Positions 1 through 5,505 of a stretch of 5,511 nucleotides of DNA are shown piece by piece (the first letter of the stretch is position 1; each line of letters starts with the position of its first letter). The stretch is from assembly GCA_020630035.1 (NCBI GenBank), contig JAHDCB010000114.1, forward strand, positions 1-5,511. The letters are read 5' to 3'. The notes under the pieces are model-generated. The model searched no databases. It was not told the origin of the DNA and saw only the letters and a program-made list of their open reading frames with translations. Both the position numbers and the translations under genes were made by a program. This DNA comes from Gammaproteobacteria bacterium. Lineage in GTDB: Bacteria > Pseudomonadota > Gammaproteobacteria > Chromatiales > Chromatiaceae.

Positions 1-1
1 G

Positions 2-166
2 CAGATCACGCAACCTAAAGATGATCAGCTTTTCAAAAAACTCATAGCTGATTATGTTAAGCAATGGTCTGTGACTTACCTGGGATTTCTGGCACCTAAT
101 GCGGGTGCGGAAGATAAGATGAAAGGATATTATTTCTTCAAAAAGCTAAGGGGTATTCTCAATTAG
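2..166 (+). CDS. C-terminal fragment of an unrecognised protein (start outside window)
   Basis: The frame starting at base 2 is open for 54 codons and ends at TAG (164-166), so this is probably the 3' end of a gene that begins before the window. The visible tail is hydrophilic and rich in Lys and aromatic residues, with a YYFFKKL stretch near the end and no cysteine or clear membrane span. I do not recognise the family and assign no function. Its base composition is clearly AT-richer than the rest of the window, which may mean a different origin (inference). It runs towards ypjD and ends 79 bp from ypjD's stop. With only 54 codons and no homology search available, a chance open frame is possible, but the frame fills the whole available stretch. 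Confidence 0.45.
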   Translation, partial: QITQPKDDQLFKKLIADYVKQWSVTYLGFLAPNAGAEDKMKGYYFFKKLRGILN

Positions 167-245
167 GTACGTGGAAATGATTTTGAGTCGTTTTTTGTAC
201 TGACAAGACACGTAGTTAATATCAAGATTAGTTGTGTTGCTGTTT

Positions 246-1040
246 TCAGGACAAGATCAACTCCAGTACAACCTTGCTGCCAAAGTAGGCCAAGAGCAAC
301 AACCCAAAGCCGGATAATGTCCAGCGTATAGCGGTACGACCCCGCCAGCCAAGCTGCCAGCGCCCCCATAACAATCCGGCGAATAGCATCCACGCCAGTG
401 TGGATAAAATGGTTTTATGCGCCACCTGTTGTGCAAACATATCCTGCAGGTTGCCCAGGCCCAACAATAACGCCAGGCTGAGTAATATAAAGCCCAGGGT
501 AATCAGCTCGAACAATACTGTTTCCATGGTTTGCACCGGTGGCAGACTGCGAATAAAGCCGTTAGGTCGATGTTGACGCAAACAGTGATCCTGTACTGCC
601 AGCAGTACCGCCTGGGCCGCTGCCAGAAACAAGATCGCATACGCTAACATTGACAGGATAATATGCCCCAGCAAGACACCACCTGTGGCAAGCGGCCCAG
701 TGACTGGCGACAACACCTGCAGCCCACCCAGTACACCGGCTGCAGCCAGTGGGAAGACCACCAGACCTAAGCTGCTCAGCGGTCTGGTCAGGCAGACCAG
801 AATAAACAGGCCGGCAATCAGGCCAGTGGCCAGCGAGATGGCACTGAACAGGCTGGGTGCCCAGCCTGCCGCTGGTAGCAGGATCAGGCTGACGATATGC
901 GCCAGCACTGCGGCAGCACCGATGTATACATCCCAGCGGCTGGCTGGTTGCGCCATCCAGGTAGGGCGAAACAGGCAAGTTATGCGCCATCCGGCAGCGA
1001 TCAGATATAAAATACTCGCGGTTATTGCTGCAACTATCAC
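246..1040 (-). CDS. ypjD: YpjD/CcsA-type integral membrane protein (cytochrome c assembly family)
   Basis: Predicted inner-membrane protein of 264 aa, close to the 263 aa of E. coli YpjD. About eight hydrophobic spans are visible (roughly residues 2-23, 38-56, 63-85, 91-110, 122-149, 176-196, 209-226, 239-262). The C-terminus, with LLWGRW, GWRGR and LAYFGSKVV, matches my recollection of YpjD well. His48, His126 and His208 lie in or next to spans, as in the cytochrome c assembly (CcsA/HemX) superfamily, whose better-known members handle haem; the exact role of YpjD is poorly defined. The frame is open further upstream into ppa on the other strand, but the GTG at 1040-1038 has an AAAGGA ribosome site 7 nt before it and opens directly into the first membrane span, so I chose it. 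In E. coli this gene lies beside ffh; here it is divergent from ppa. Confidence 0.88.
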   Translation of the reverse strand: MIVAAITASILYLIAAGWRITCLFRPTWMAQPASRWDVYIGAAAVLAHIVSLILLPAAGWAPSLFSAISLATGLIAGLFILVCLTRPLSSLGLVVFPLAAAGVLGGLQVLSPVTGPLATGGVLLGHIILSMLAYAILFLAAAQAVLLAVQDHCLRQHRPNGFIRSLPPVQTMETVLFELITLGFILLSLALLLGLGNLQDMFAQQVAHKTILSTLAWMLFAGLLWGRWQLGWRGRTAIRWTLSGFGLLLLAYFGSKVVLELILS

Positions 1041-1047
1041 TTTATTT

Positions 1048-1053
1048 TCCTTT
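1048..1053 (-). promoter_or_regulatory. ribosome binding site deciding the ypjD start
   Basis: On the minus strand AAAGGA lies 7 nt before the GTG at 1040-1038. It supports this start over an upstream in-frame GTG (1064-1062) and the ATG that would place the N-terminus 36 residues earlier inside ppa. The site sits in the 40-bp gap shared with ppa. Confidence 0.65.
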
Positions 1054-1069
1054 GTACCCTTCACTCCAT

Positions 1070-1075
1070 AAGGAC
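1070..1075 (+). promoter_or_regulatory. ribosome binding site of ppa
   Basis: AAGGAC precedes the ATG at 1081 by 5 nt. A second ATG (1076-1078) lies between them in another frame and is not the ppa start, since only 1081 opens the conserved reading frame. Confidence 0.6.
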
Positions 1076-1080
1076 ATGGT

Positions 1081-1608
1081 ATGAATTTAGATCGCGTCAC
1101 TCCAGGCGATAAGGCCCCTGACGAAATTAATGTCATTATTGAAATCACCGCTTGTCAAGAACCTGTCAAGTATGAGCTGGACAAGTCAACCGGCGCCATG
1201 TTTGTGGATCGGTTTTTGGCAACGCCGATGTATTATCCGTGTAATTATGGCTATGTGCCACAAACCTTGTCCCTGGACGGCGATCCGGTGGACGTGATGG
1301 TGATCGCACCGCTGCCGATTATCCACGGTGCTGTGATTAAATGCCGTCCGCTCGGTGTGCTGAAGATGGAAGATGATGGCGGTATTGATGCCAAGATTCT
1401 GGCTGTACCGGTCAGTAAGCTGACGCCGATGTATGATCATATGCAAAGTTATCAGGATATGTCATCGGCCACCCTGGATCAGTTACGGCACTTTTTTGAA
1501 CACTACAAAGACCTGGAACCCGGCAAGTGGGCCAAGATCCAGGGCTGGGAAGGTGTTGACGCTGCCAGACAGGAAATTCAGGACAGTGTCGCACGTTACA
1601 CCGGCTAA
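1081..1608 (+). CDS. ppa: Inorganic pyrophosphatase, family I, soluble
   Basis: Hydrolyses pyrophosphate to two phosphates in the cytoplasm, pulling forward nucleotide, amino-acyl-tRNA and cofactor synthesis. The protein is 175 aa; E. coli Ppa is about the same length. The family signature DGDPVDV is at residues 66-72. The known active-site set is in place by alignment to E. coli from memory: Glu21, Lys30, Glu32, Arg44, Tyr52, Tyr56, Asp66, Asp68, Asp71, Asp98, Asp103, Lys105, Tyr142 and Lys143. The FFEHYKDLE and GKW stretch near the C-terminus is also typical. The ATG has a good ribosome site (AAGGAC). The gene is divergent from ypjD with a 40-bp gap, so its promoter must lie in that gap or inside ypjD; I could not place -35/-10 boxes convincingly. 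It is followed by a 104-bp gap before engB. Nothing is missing or truncated. Confidence 0.97.
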   Translation: MNLDRVTPGDKAPDEINVIIEITACQEPVKYELDKSTGAMFVDRFLATPMYYPCNYGYVPQTLSLDGDPVDVMVIAPLPIIHGAVIKCRPLGVLKMEDDGGIDAKILAVPVSKLTPMYDHMQSYQDMSSATLDQLRHFFEHYKDLEPGKWAKIQGWEGVDAARQEIQDSVARYTG

Positions 1609-1634
1609 GCTAGAGAGCCGTTCAATCTAAGGAT

Positions 1635-1656
1635 TCCCTGCAGCTTACTGCGGGGA
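1635..1656 (+). other. 9-bp hairpin in the ppa-engB gap (possible weak terminator or leader element)
   Basis: TCCCTGCAG (1635-1643) pairs with CTGCGGGGA (1648-1656) around a CTTA tetraloop; one of the nine pairs is a T-G wobble. It begins 26 nt after the ppa stop. There is no T-tract on the downstream side (the sequence continues CAAAACAA), so it is not a canonical intrinsic terminator. It may protect the ppa mRNA 3' end, help Rho-dependent termination, or be part of an engB leader. A second small hairpin follows at 1664-1678. Confidence 0.4.
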
Positions 1657-1663
1657 CAAAACA

Positions 1664-1678
1664 ATGGGGGTTTCCCAT
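1664..1678 (+). other. Second small hairpin in the ppa-engB gap
   Basis: ATGGG (1664-1668) pairs with CCCAT (1674-1678) across a 5-nt loop, eight bases after the first hairpin. The stem is short and could be chance, but with the 1635-1656 hairpin it makes most of the 45 bases from 1635 to 1678 foldable. The T run inside the loop is only three bases, so it does not serve as a terminator tail for the first hairpin. Confidence 0.25.
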
Positions 1679-1712
1679 CCCTGCCTCACCCTCAAGATGA
1701 TACCCACCGCCT

Positions 1713-2318
1713 TTGTCACCTATCTATCAACAAGCGCAATTTCTCACCAGCGCTGCCAAGCTCTCCCAAACGCCACCTGATAACGGCTATGAAGTCGCAT
1801 TTGCCGGACGTTCTAATGCCGGTAAGTCGAGCGCGATCAATGCCTTGTGCCAGCAGAAAAAACTGGCCCGCACCAGCCGCACCCCAGGTCGCACGCAATT
1901 AATCAACTTTTTTGGTATTGATGAAATCCGCCGTCTGGTTGATCTGCCAGGCTATGGGTATGCTAGGGTTGCCGAGTCAGTCAAACAGCAATGGCAGCAG
2001 AGTCTGGCACATTATCTGGAACAGCGCCGCTGTCTGCGCGGCCTGATTCTGGTGATGGATGCACGCCACCCTCTGAAGCCTTATGATCAGAATATGCTGG
2101 ATTGGGCGGGTAGCATTACCCTGCCGGTGCATATTCTGCTGACCAAGGTGGATAAGCTCAGCCGGATCGCTGCAATACGCACGGTACAGGAAGTCAAGCA
2201 GTCCCTGCTGGCAGATCAGTTGACTGCCAGTGTGCAAACCTTTTCCGCACAAAAACGCTGGGGTTTGATTGAGGCTCAGGCAAAGCTGGATGACTGGTTG
2301 GATTTATCATCTCACTAA
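1713..2318 (+). CDS. engB: Ribosome biogenesis GTP-binding protein EngB (YihA/YsxC)
   Basis: Cytoplasmic TRAFAC-class GTPase needed for late assembly of the 50S ribosomal subunit; essential in many bacteria. The 201-aa product shows every G motif: G1 GRSNAGKS (32-39), G2 around TPGRTQ (57-62), G3 DLPG (77-80) followed by the family's YGY (81-83), G4 TKVD (144-147) and G5 SAQK (178-181). The YQQAQF N-terminus matches the E. coli family pattern, and length is in the normal range (E. coli about 210). The start is TTG: an in-frame TGA at 1698-1700 blocks anything earlier, and no ATG or GTG is available before the G1 loop. No good ribosome site precedes the TTG, which hints at weak or unusual initiation. 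It is the first gene of the co-directional run with ribBX, ribH, nusB and thiL; the next start lies 9 bp after its stop. Confidence 0.95.
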   Translation: MSPIYQQAQFLTSAAKLSQTPPDNGYEVAFAGRSNAGKSSAINALCQQKKLARTSRTPGRTQLINFFGIDEIRRLVDLPGYGYARVAESVKQQWQQSLAHYLEQRRCLRGLILVMDARHPLKPYDQNMLDWAGSITLPVHILLTKVDKLSRIAAIRTVQEVKQSLLADQLTASVQTFSAQKRWGLIEAQAKLDDWLDLSSH

Positions 2319-2320
2319 GG
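2317..2320 (+). promoter_or_regulatory. ribosome binding site deciding the ribBX TTG start
   Basis: AAGG overlaps the engB stop codon (TAA, 2316-2318) and lies 7 nt before the TTG at 2328. The in-frame engB stop three codons upstream excludes an earlier start, and the next in-frame ATG (2373) would remove the first helix. The placement allows ribosomes finishing engB to restart on ribBX. Confidence 0.6.
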
Positions 2321-2327
2321 CGCGCTA

Positions 2328-3440
2328 TTGAACACCACAACTGAGATTATCGACGACCTGCGTCAGGGCCGCATGGTCATCATCATGGATGACGCCGGAC
2401 GCGAAAACGAAGGCGACCTGGTGATGGCAGCGGAAAAGATCACACCGGCTGCGATCAATTTCATGGCACGCTATGGGCGTGGCCTGATCTGCCTGACCCT
2501 GACGCCTGAGCACTGTCGCCAGTTACGCCTGCCATTGATGGTGAATGCCGATGATCAACTGGCAGCGACCAATTTTACTGTTTCAATAGAAGCCGCAACC
2601 GGCGTCACGACCGGTATCTCCGCGACTGACCGGGCGACAACGATTCTGGCAGCCGTCGCTGATCAGGCGCAGCCGCACGACCTGGTACAACCAGGCCATA
2701 TCTTTCCACTGATGGCGCAGCCAGGCGGGGTGCTGGTACGTGCTGGTCATACCGAAGCCGGTTGCGATCTGGCTCGCCTGGGGGGACTGAAGCCAGCGGC
2801 AGTCATCGTTGAAATCCTGAATGATGATGGCAGCATGGCGCGCCAGCCGGAACTGGAGGTATTTGCGCGTGAGCATGATCTCAAAATCGGCACCATCGCG
2901 GATCTGATTCAATACCGCATCCGCAACGAACAAACGGTGGAAGCGATCAGCCATTGTGAGCTACCGACAGAATACGGTACCTTCCGTCTGCTGGCATACC
3001 AGGATCAGATCAGTCACGATATTCACCTGGCCCTGGTGTATGGTGATCTGAACCCGCAGGAGCCTGTTCTGGTGCGGGTACATGTCCAGAATACCTTGTC
3101 TGACCTGCTCGCCAGCCCTTTGCATGATAGCTGGCCACTACGAGATGCAATGCACCATGTGGCCCGAGCGGGTGCCGGTGTGATCGTGATTTTACGTAAT
3201 TATGATACCAACCGGGCGATTGTGCAGCAGATTGAGGCCCAACGGCTGGGTGAGTCCGCAACCGCTCAACATACCGCCAGAAATCAGCCGGATGATTTGC
3301 GTACTATCGGGATCGGTGCACAGATTCTGACTGACCTCGGCGTGCGTCAGATGCGCGTGATGAGTGCCCCGAAACATCTGCATGCCCTGGCTGGATTTGA
3401 CCTCGAAGTGACCGAATTTGTCACCACTCAGGCAACCTGA
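2328..3440 (+). CDS. ribB: 3,4-dihydroxy-2-butanone-4-phosphate synthase with degenerate GTP cyclohydrolase II-like domain (RibBX type)
   Basis: The N-terminal half (about 1-200) converts ribulose 5-phosphate to 3,4-dihydroxy-2-butanone 4-phosphate plus formate, supplying the four-carbon unit for lumazine. Its active-site features are present: DDAGRENEGD (21-30, with Arg25, Glu26, Glu28, Asp30), the TTGISATDR stretch (94-102), GHTEA (140-144, His141) and Glu162 in VEILNDDGSMAR. The C-terminal half (about 205-365) has the GTP cyclohydrolase II fold pattern: LPTEYGTF (212-219), VRVH (249-252), the GAGV stretch, and IGAQILTDLGVRQMR near the end. The zinc site is gone, however: the usual SEC after RVH reads VQN (253-255) and the RCDCG position reads LHDSW (265-269), with no cysteine after Cys210. 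It therefore should not cyclise GTP, and a genuine ribA is expected elsewhere (inference). Bifunctional-length RibB proteins with an inactive second domain are known in proteobacteria. Starts at TTG with an AAGG site; ribH follows after 21 bp. Confidence 0.93.
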   Translation: MNTTTEIIDDLRQGRMVIIMDDAGRENEGDLVMAAEKITPAAINFMARYGRGLICLTLTPEHCRQLRLPLMVNADDQLAATNFTVSIEAATGVTTGISATDRATTILAAVADQAQPHDLVQPGHIFPLMAQPGGVLVRAGHTEAGCDLARLGGLKPAAVIVEILNDDGSMARQPELEVFAREHDLKIGTIADLIQYRIRNEQTVEAISHCELPTEYGTFRLLAYQDQISHDIHLALVYGDLNPQEPVLVRVHVQNTLSDLLASPLHDSWPLRDAMHHVARAGAGVIVILRNYDTNRAIVQQIEAQRLGESATAQHTARNQPDDLRTIGIGAQILTDLGVRQMRVMSAPKHLHALAGFDLEVTEFVTTQAT

Positions 3441-3452
3441 TTTTCCGCTGAT

Positions 3453-3457
3453 GGAGA
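3453..3457 (+). promoter_or_regulatory. ribosome binding site of ribH
   Basis: GGAGA lies 4 nt before the ATG at 3462, in the 21-bp gap after ribBX. It supports the ATG that gives a 164-aa protein with a roughly 17-residue lead-in before the core fold. Confidence 0.55.
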
Positions 3458-3461
3458 CGCT

Positions 3462-3956
3462 ATGAACCTATCCCCGACATGTACCGGCCAACTCAGCGTG
3501 CCGCCACAGGCACGATTTGGCCTGGTGGTCACCCGCTGGAACCAGTTCGTTGTAAACCAACTGGAGACCGGTGCCATCGAGACCTTGCAACGACACGGCG
3601 CAACAGCTGAGCAGATTACCCGGGTACAGGTACCCGGTGCGTTTGAAATTCCGCTGGTGCTGGATAAGCTGGCAGCACAAGGGCGTTACGACGCGCTGAT
3701 CGCACTCGGTGCTGTGATCCGGGGTGACACACCGCACTTTGATTATGTTGCCGGAGAATGCGTCAGCGGCATCTCCCAAACGATGCGCCATTATGGCCTG
3801 CCGGTCAGTTTCGGCGTGCTGACGGTGGACAGCCTGGAACAGGCGATTGAACGTGCCGGTAGCAAGGCAGGTAACAAGGGTAGCGAGGCTGCAGCCTGTG
3901 CGATTGAGATGGTCAATCTACTGCAACAACTGGATGCGGCGGATACAGCCAACTAA
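3462..3956 (+). CDS. ribH: 6,7-dimethyl-8-ribityllumazine synthase
   Basis: Condenses 3,4-dihydroxy-2-butanone 4-phosphate (the product of the gene just upstream) with 5-amino-6-ribitylamino-uracil to give 6,7-dimethyl-8-ribityllumazine, the penultimate riboflavin step; the family forms pentamers or 60-mer capsids. The 164-aa protein shows the full set of family motifs: RWN at 25-27 (usually RFN or RWN, stacking on the substrate), VPGAFEIP (57-64), LGAVIRGDTPHFDYV (82-96) with the catalytic-type His92, PVSFGVLT (114-121), Arg131 and NKGSEAA (138-144). About 17 residues precede the core strand, similar to many proteobacterial homologues. Its TAA stop shares one base with the nusB ATG (TAATG), so the two are probably translationally coupled. 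Confidence 0.96.
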   Translation: MNLSPTCTGQLSVPPQARFGLVVTRWNQFVVNQLETGAIETLQRHGATAEQITRVQVPGAFEIPLVLDKLAAQGRYDALIALGAVIRGDTPHFDYVAGECVSGISQTMRHYGLPVSFGVLTVDSLEQAIERAGSKAGNKGSEAAACAIEMVNLLQQLDAADTAN

Positions 3957-4405
3957 TGAGTCATCAACGCAGTAAGGCCCGCCGGCTAGCGGTACAGGCC
4001 CTGTATCAATGGCAGGTTGCCGGACATTCGATCTCTGAAATCATCACACAATTTGCTGAACACGCCAGCAAAAAGGTTGATTTTGCCTATTTTCGCGAAC
4101 TGACCACCGGAGTGATCGACCAGCACGTACAACTGGATGAACAGCTACAACCGCAGCTCAGCCGCGCCTTGTCCGGGGTTGATCCGGTCGAACGTGCGAT
4201 TCTGCGCCTGGCGACTTATGAATTGTCACAACGGCTGGAAATACCCTACCGGGTAATCATCAACGAATCGGTCGAGCTGGCCAAGCTGTATGGTGCCGAA
4301 CAAGGCCATCGATTTGTGAACGGGGTGCTGGATAAAACCGCCAGTGTATTACGCCCGCAAGAATGCCAGGCCCGCGCACGACCCAGACGACCGGATGGCC
4401 AGTGA
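3956..4405 (+). CDS. nusB: Transcription antitermination factor NusB
   Basis: All-helical RNA-binding protein that, with NusE (S10), binds the boxA element of rRNA leaders and phage nut sites and helps RNA polymerase through long untranslated operons. The 149-aa product has the expected features: a basic N-terminus with KARRLAVQALYQWQ (7-20), the RELTTGV helix (47-53), PVERAILRLATYEL (77-90) and the signature IPYRVIINESVELAKLYG followed by RFVNGVLDK (96-127). E. coli NusB is 139 aa; the extra length is a short Arg/Pro-rich tail (about 133-149) encoded where the gene approaches and overlaps thiL. The ATG overlaps the ribH stop by one base, with no separate strong ribosome site, so coupling is likely. 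The stop lies 11 bp inside thiL. Confidence 0.96.
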   Translation: MSHQRSKARRLAVQALYQWQVAGHSISEIITQFAEHASKKVDFAYFRELTTGVIDQHVQLDEQLQPQLSRALSGVDPVERAILRLATYELSQRLEIPYRVIINESVELAKLYGAEQGHRFVNGVLDKTASVLRPQECQARARPRRPDGQ

Positions 4406-5375
4406 ATTTGATCTGATCCGGCGTTATTTCCACCAGGCTACGGCACCGCGTGACGATGTGGTACTGGGGATCGGTGATGACTGTGCACTATTGCAAGTAC
4501 CAGCCGGACAACAGCTCGCCGTCAGCATGGATACGCTGGTGGTCGGACGGCATTTTGTACCCGAGGTCAATCCGGCAGATCTGGGTCACAAGGCACTGGC
4601 GGTCAATCTGAGTGACCTGGCAGCGATAGGCGCTACCCCGGCCTGGGTGACTCTCAGTCTCACCCTACCCGCTGCAGATGCCAGCTGGCAGACCTGGCTC
4701 ACTCACCTGATGCGTGGTTTTTGCGACCTGGCCAGCACCCATCAGGTACAACTGATCGGTGGCGATACTACACATGGGCCGCTCAGCCTCACCATACAGG
4801 CACATGGCTTGGTGCCTTCTGGTCAGGCGCTACGTCGTGCCGGAGCCCGGGTCGGCGATCTGATCTATGTCAGCGGCACCCTGGGTGACGCCGGACTGGC
4901 TCTGTCGACACAACAAGGCCGATACCAGTCGGATACCACTGCCCAGGCCAAGCTGCAAGCCCGCCTGGACCGCCCGTCGCCCCGCATCGCGCTGGGTTGT
5001 TCACTGCGTCAGATCGCCCATGCCGCTATAGATATCTCGGACGGACTCGGGGCCGATCTGCAACATCTCTGCACCGCTAGTGGGGTCGGAGCACAAATTC
5101 AGGCGGTACAACTACCAGTCTCGGCACCCGTCCACACCTATCTGCAACAAACAAACGACTGGCAACTGCCAGTAAGTGCTGGCGACGATTACGAACTACT
5201 GTTCACCGCAGCCAGAACCAGTCAGTCACAGATACAACAGATCGCACGCGATCTTGCACTACCGATCACCTGCATCGGCGAAATCACTGCGGCAACCACA
5301 CTCAGTATGACGCTACCAAATGGATCATCCTGTCCACTCGGTGCTGGCTATGATCATTTTGCCGGATCAAATTAA
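4395..5375 (+). CDS. thiL: Thiamine-monophosphate kinase
   Basis: Phosphorylates thiamine monophosphate with ATP to thiamine diphosphate, the active cofactor; cytoplasmic, of the PurM/ThiL-type ATP-binding fold. The 326-aa protein (E. coli about 325) has GIGDDCALL (25-33), Asp46 in SMDTL, NLSDLAAIGA (70-79), GGDTTHGPLS (121-130), SGTLGDAGLAL (159-169), RPSPRI (192-197), AIDISDGLGADL (210-221) and SAGDDYELLFT near 260-270, ending GYDHFAGSN. These are the usual metal and nucleotide-binding aspartates and glycines. I chose the ATG at 4395 because the following ASEFDLIRRYF matches the E. coli N-terminus; a GTG at 4344 is in frame but would add 17 residues from inside nusB. It overlaps nusB by 11 bp, with only a weak ribosome site, so reinitiation after nusB is likely. 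It appears to be the last gene of the operon. Confidence 0.96.
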   Translation: MASEFDLIRRYFHQATAPRDDVVLGIGDDCALLQVPAGQQLAVSMDTLVVGRHFVPEVNPADLGHKALAVNLSDLAAIGATPAWVTLSLTLPAADASWQTWLTHLMRGFCDLASTHQVQLIGGDTTHGPLSLTIQAHGLVPSGQALRRAGARVGDLIYVSGTLGDAGLALSTQQGRYQSDTTAQAKLQARLDRPSPRIALGCSLRQIAHAAIDISDGLGADLQHLCTASGVGAQIQAVQLPVSAPVHTYLQQTNDWQLPVSAGDDYELLFTAARTSQSQIQQIARDLALPITCIGEITAATTLSMTLPNGSSCPLGAGYDHFAGSN

Positions 5376-5376
5376 A

Positions 5377-5407
5377 TCGTGGGCGAGGTATGAAACCTCA
5401 CCCACGA
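5377..5407. terminator. Hairpin after thiL, possible (bidirectional) terminator
   Basis: Right after the thiL stop, TCGTGGG (5377-5383) pairs with CCCACGA (5401-5407) and GAGGT (5385-5389) with ACCTC (5395-5399), with one C/A mismatch and a 5-nt loop. On the plus strand no T-tract follows (CCAAAGGG). Read on the minus strand, the hairpin is followed by TTTAATTTG, a more terminator-like tail. So it may mainly stop transcripts coming from the right, or act on both strands. Confidence 0.5.
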
Positions 5408-5432
5408 CCAAAGGGGGTGCGATTCAAACTGA

Positions 5433-5505
5433 TGTGGTGATTTGCTACCACAGGTGTTCTGGCAAGCGTTATTCTGATCTGCTCTCCGAGGGTCGCCAGA
5501 ATACC
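5433..5505. repeat. Two abutting inverted repeats downstream of thiL
   Basis: TGTGGT (5433-5438) pairs with ACCACA (5447-5452) across an 8-nt loop. Starting at the very next base, GGTGTTCTGGC (5453-5463) pairs with GCCAGAATACC (5495-5505), 11 pairs with one G-T wobble, enclosing 31 nt. With the hairpin at 5377-5407, most of 5377-5505 can fold. No rRNA, tRNA, tmRNA, RNase P, SRP or riboswitch consensus that I know fits. It could be a structured RNA, an intergenic repeat or mobile-element end, or part of a gene that continues past the window. No open frame here can be favoured: a plus-strand frame from ATG 5350 and two minus-strand frames are all open to the window edge. Confidence 0.4.

Noticed and set aside
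173..197. Weak AT-rich hairpin with T run after the first ORF
   Set aside because: AATGA (176-180) can pair with TCGTT (188-192) and Ts follow to 196, but the stem has only two or three strong pairs and could be chance in AT-rich DNA. A terminator is expected here, yet this one is not convincing.
168..215. Inverted repeat TACGTG (168-173) / CACGTA (210-215)
   Set aside because: Six bases separated by 36 nt, with no gene start nearby on either strand; compatible with chance.
562..990. Second minus-strand frame inside ypjD, Cys/Gly-rich
   Set aside because: Shifted frame of ypjD with no domain pattern or ribosome site.
685..1071. Plus-strand open frame antisense to ypjD
   Set aside because: Its 128-residue product is low-complexity Ala/Pro/Thr-rich without motifs, while the opposite strand encodes a clear membrane protein. 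It is a shadow frame.
980..1080. AT-rich TATAAAAT (1006-1013) as ppa -10 box
   Set aside because: No acceptable -35 hexamer at 16-18 bp spacing was seen, so no promoter is called.
4344..4394. Upstream GTG start for thiL
   Set aside because: It would add 17 residues encoded inside nusB that do not resemble ThiL N-termini; ATG 4395 matches the family start.
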